The notes below the pieces were generated by a model. That model was not told where the DNA came from. It saw only the letters and a list, made by a program, of their open reading frames with translations, and made no database searches. The translations under genes were made by a program, and so were the position numbers. A stretch of 6,080 nt of DNA, from positions 1-6,080 of the forward strand of contig CAIYQV010000011.1 of the NCBI GenBank assembly GCA_903928365.1. Reading direction: 5' to 3'. Shown piece by piece: positions 5,181-6,080 of this stretch. This DNA is from an uncultured Flavobacteriia bacterium. Lineage in GTDB: Bacteria; Bacteroidota; Bacteroidia; Flavobacteriales_D; Crocinitomicaceae. Positions within the stretch are counted from its first letter, which is position 1. Each line of letters opens with the position of its first letter.

Positions 5181-5791
5181 GTTTAGATAAACTTCGAACG
5201 GAATTGCAGGAAATCCTTCCTGATAAAGGGATCAGCGAATTAAATCCATTTCAATGGAAAGTGATCGACGGAATCAAAGCCGGTAAAAATTTACTCATTG
5301 AAGGTCACAAGGGAGCAGGAAAAACGACCTCTATTTTGGTAACTCTGGTACAAAAAATCACCGAAGCCAGTGAAGGTTCACCAAGAGCGATCGTCATTTG
5401 TTCAACCGACGATAAGGCATATGCGATGCACGCCACTTTAGAAAAGATCTGTCGTCCACTTGACTTAACGGTGGATCTCGCGCATGACCGAGGAAACAAA
5501 TTACAACAACGCAATGACATTTTTGATGGGACTGAAATCATTGTGGGCACCCCAAAACGACTACTTGAACTGTATAATCAGAATGGATACAATGTCAGTA
5601 AATTGAAATTGTTCATTCTGGATGATACCATCGAACTTTTCAAGGGAGGTTATAAAACGCAAATTTCCAGAATCGCTGAGAGCATCCCAAAATGTCAGTT
5701 CCTGCTTTCATCAACCAGTTTTGTAGATCCCCGTTTAGAGGATTTCTTAGAAGAGTACCTTCCTGTTCACAGCCGCATTGAATCAGAATAA
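5177..5791 (+). CDS. Small single-domain DEAD-box-like ATPase
   Basis: 204-aa protein resembling only the first RecA-like domain of superfamily 2 DEAD-box RNA helicases. In order: a Q-motif-like LNPFQWKVI (22-30) with Gln26; motif I GHKGAGKTT (43-51), intact; a motif Ia region around 73-82; motif Ib GTPKRL (124-129); motif II as LDDTIEL (148-154), where DEAD has become DDTI; and motif III SST (178-180) in place of SAT. The frame ends properly with TAA, and the following bases do not encode a helicase C-terminal domain. Without motifs V and VI, and with the motif II Glu changed to Asp, normal unwinding is unlikely. It may bind or slowly hydrolyse ATP, or bind RNA as a partner or regulator. The ATG overlaps the MazG-like stop by four bases, showing tight co-expression. 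Function is unknown. Confidence 0.85.
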   Translation: MSLDKLRTELQEILPDKGISELNPFQWKVIDGIKAGKNLLIEGHKGAGKTTSILVTLVQKITEASEGSPRAIVICSTDDKAYAMHATLEKICRPLDLTVDLAHDRGNKLQQRNDIFDGTEIIVGTPKRLLELYNQNGYNVSKLKLFILDDTIELFKGGYKTQISRIAESIPKCQFLLSSTSFVDPRLEDFLEEYLPVHSRIESE

Positions 5792-5794
5792 ATT

Positions 5795-5820
5795 CGAACC
5801 TTCAAAAGGTTTGTCTGTTT
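5795..5820 (+). terminator. Weak terminator-like hairpin
   Basis: CGAACCTT, loop CAA, AAGGTTTG form an 8-bp stem including one G-T pair, followed by the T-rich TCTGTTT. It starts four bases after the stop of the DEAD-box-like gene, where a terminator for the MazG-like/DEAD-box pair would be expected. The stem is A/T-rich and the T-run is broken, so termination may be partial. Confidence 0.4.
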
Positions 5821-5832
5821 AAATAGTACACT

Positions 5833-6080
5833 ATGGATCGTGATGAATTAATGGCTCTTCGCCCGATACTGCCCATTCCCAATACAGAGGACACTCCTAT
5901 GATGGAACGGTTTCAAAATGAAACACTGAGGCCCGTGATCAAAATGCAGCATGAAGTCATTCTATTGCTATTCAAATCACACCCCCTGGCTATGAGCATC
6001 TATCAGAATAAAGGTCCGAGACTGGTATTCGAGAAAAAGATGAGAGATTTTGTGAATGGTCAAACAGGACTCAAAAATCA
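5833..6080 (+). CDS. Conserved hypothetical protein, cut by right edge
   Basis: 82 complete codons are visible before the edge, beginning MDRDELMALRPILPIPNTED. The ATG at 5833 is the first after an in-frame TAG at 5824. The N-terminal part is proline-rich (RPILPIPNTEDTP) and is followed by a probable helix, MMERFQNETLRPVIKMQHEVILLLFKSH; there is no signal peptide and no clear membrane segment. It recalls a small Bacteroidota protein of roughly 130-150 residues with an ERFQNExxRPxIKxQ block, sometimes labelled glyoxalase in databases, but I see no glyoxalase metal site and do not adopt that label. It follows the weak hairpin at 5795-5820 and may be a separate unit. Function unknown. Confidence 0.7.
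   Translation, partial: MDRDELMALRPILPIPNTEDTPMMERFQNETLRPVIKMQHEVILLLFKSHPLAMSIYQNKGPRLVFEKKMRDFVNGQTGLKN

Noticed and set aside
5305..5550. Minus-strand open frame inside the DEAD-box-like gene
   Set aside because: Antisense shadow without its own start context or domain.
5177..5791. Frameshifted or truncated full-length helicase
   Set aside because: Sequence after the stop at 5791 shows no helicase C-terminal motifs and a different gene begins at 5833; if truncation occurred it was by loss of the domain, not a visible frameshift.

Overview
The window looks like an ordinary chromosomal segment of a member of the Bacteroidota. The evidence is a GldA-type ABC ATPase, TANNTTTG-like -7 promoter boxes, A/T-rich starts without strong Shine-Dalgarno sequences, and the Bacteroidota-like flavour of the DUF1801 and terminal hypothetical proteins. 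The exact genus cannot be read from it.

Left part (1-2046, minus strand): a two-gene unit. A 300-aa ABC transporter ATPase of the GldA type is followed, with stop and start sharing one base (TGATG), by tyrosyl-tRNA synthetase (tyrS), which runs off the left edge inside its C-terminal S4 domain. tyrS is nearly complete but open at the edge: 381 codons are visible.

Middle (2047-2709): 663 bases between divergent transcription units without an intact gene. It holds a decayed fragment of an IS200-like (Y1/RAYT-type) transposase on the minus strand, surrounded by several copies of a short hairpin repeat of the form GCCCTGAAGGGGCGCAATA in both orientations, a separate perfect 8-bp hairpin, one perfect DnaA-box 9-mer and a possible promoter.

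Right part (2710-6080, plus strand): a DUF1801/YdeI-like protein; then rsgA (circularly permuted GTPase of 30S subunit maturation) overlapping by 4 bases with dtd (D-aminoacyl-tRNA deacylase); then, after an 81-base spacer with a hairpin repeat and a TCAAAT-rich stretch, a small MazG-like nucleotide pyrophosphohydrolase overlapping by 4 bases with a 204-aa single-domain DEAD-box-like ATPase that has a degenerate motif II and no helicase C-terminal domain. A weak terminator-like hairpin follows, then the start of an unrecognised Bacteroidota-type protein that leaves the right edge.

Functionally the plus-strand genes form a translation/house-cleaning neighbourhood: ribosome maturation (RsgA), clearance of D-amino acids from tRNA (Dtd, which can act on D-Tyr-tRNA produced by TyrS) and probable clearance of non-canonical NTPs (MazG-like). 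No complete novel defence or mobile system is visible. The most interesting items are the transposase relic with its hairpin repeats and the small degenerate DEAD-box protein coupled to MazG.
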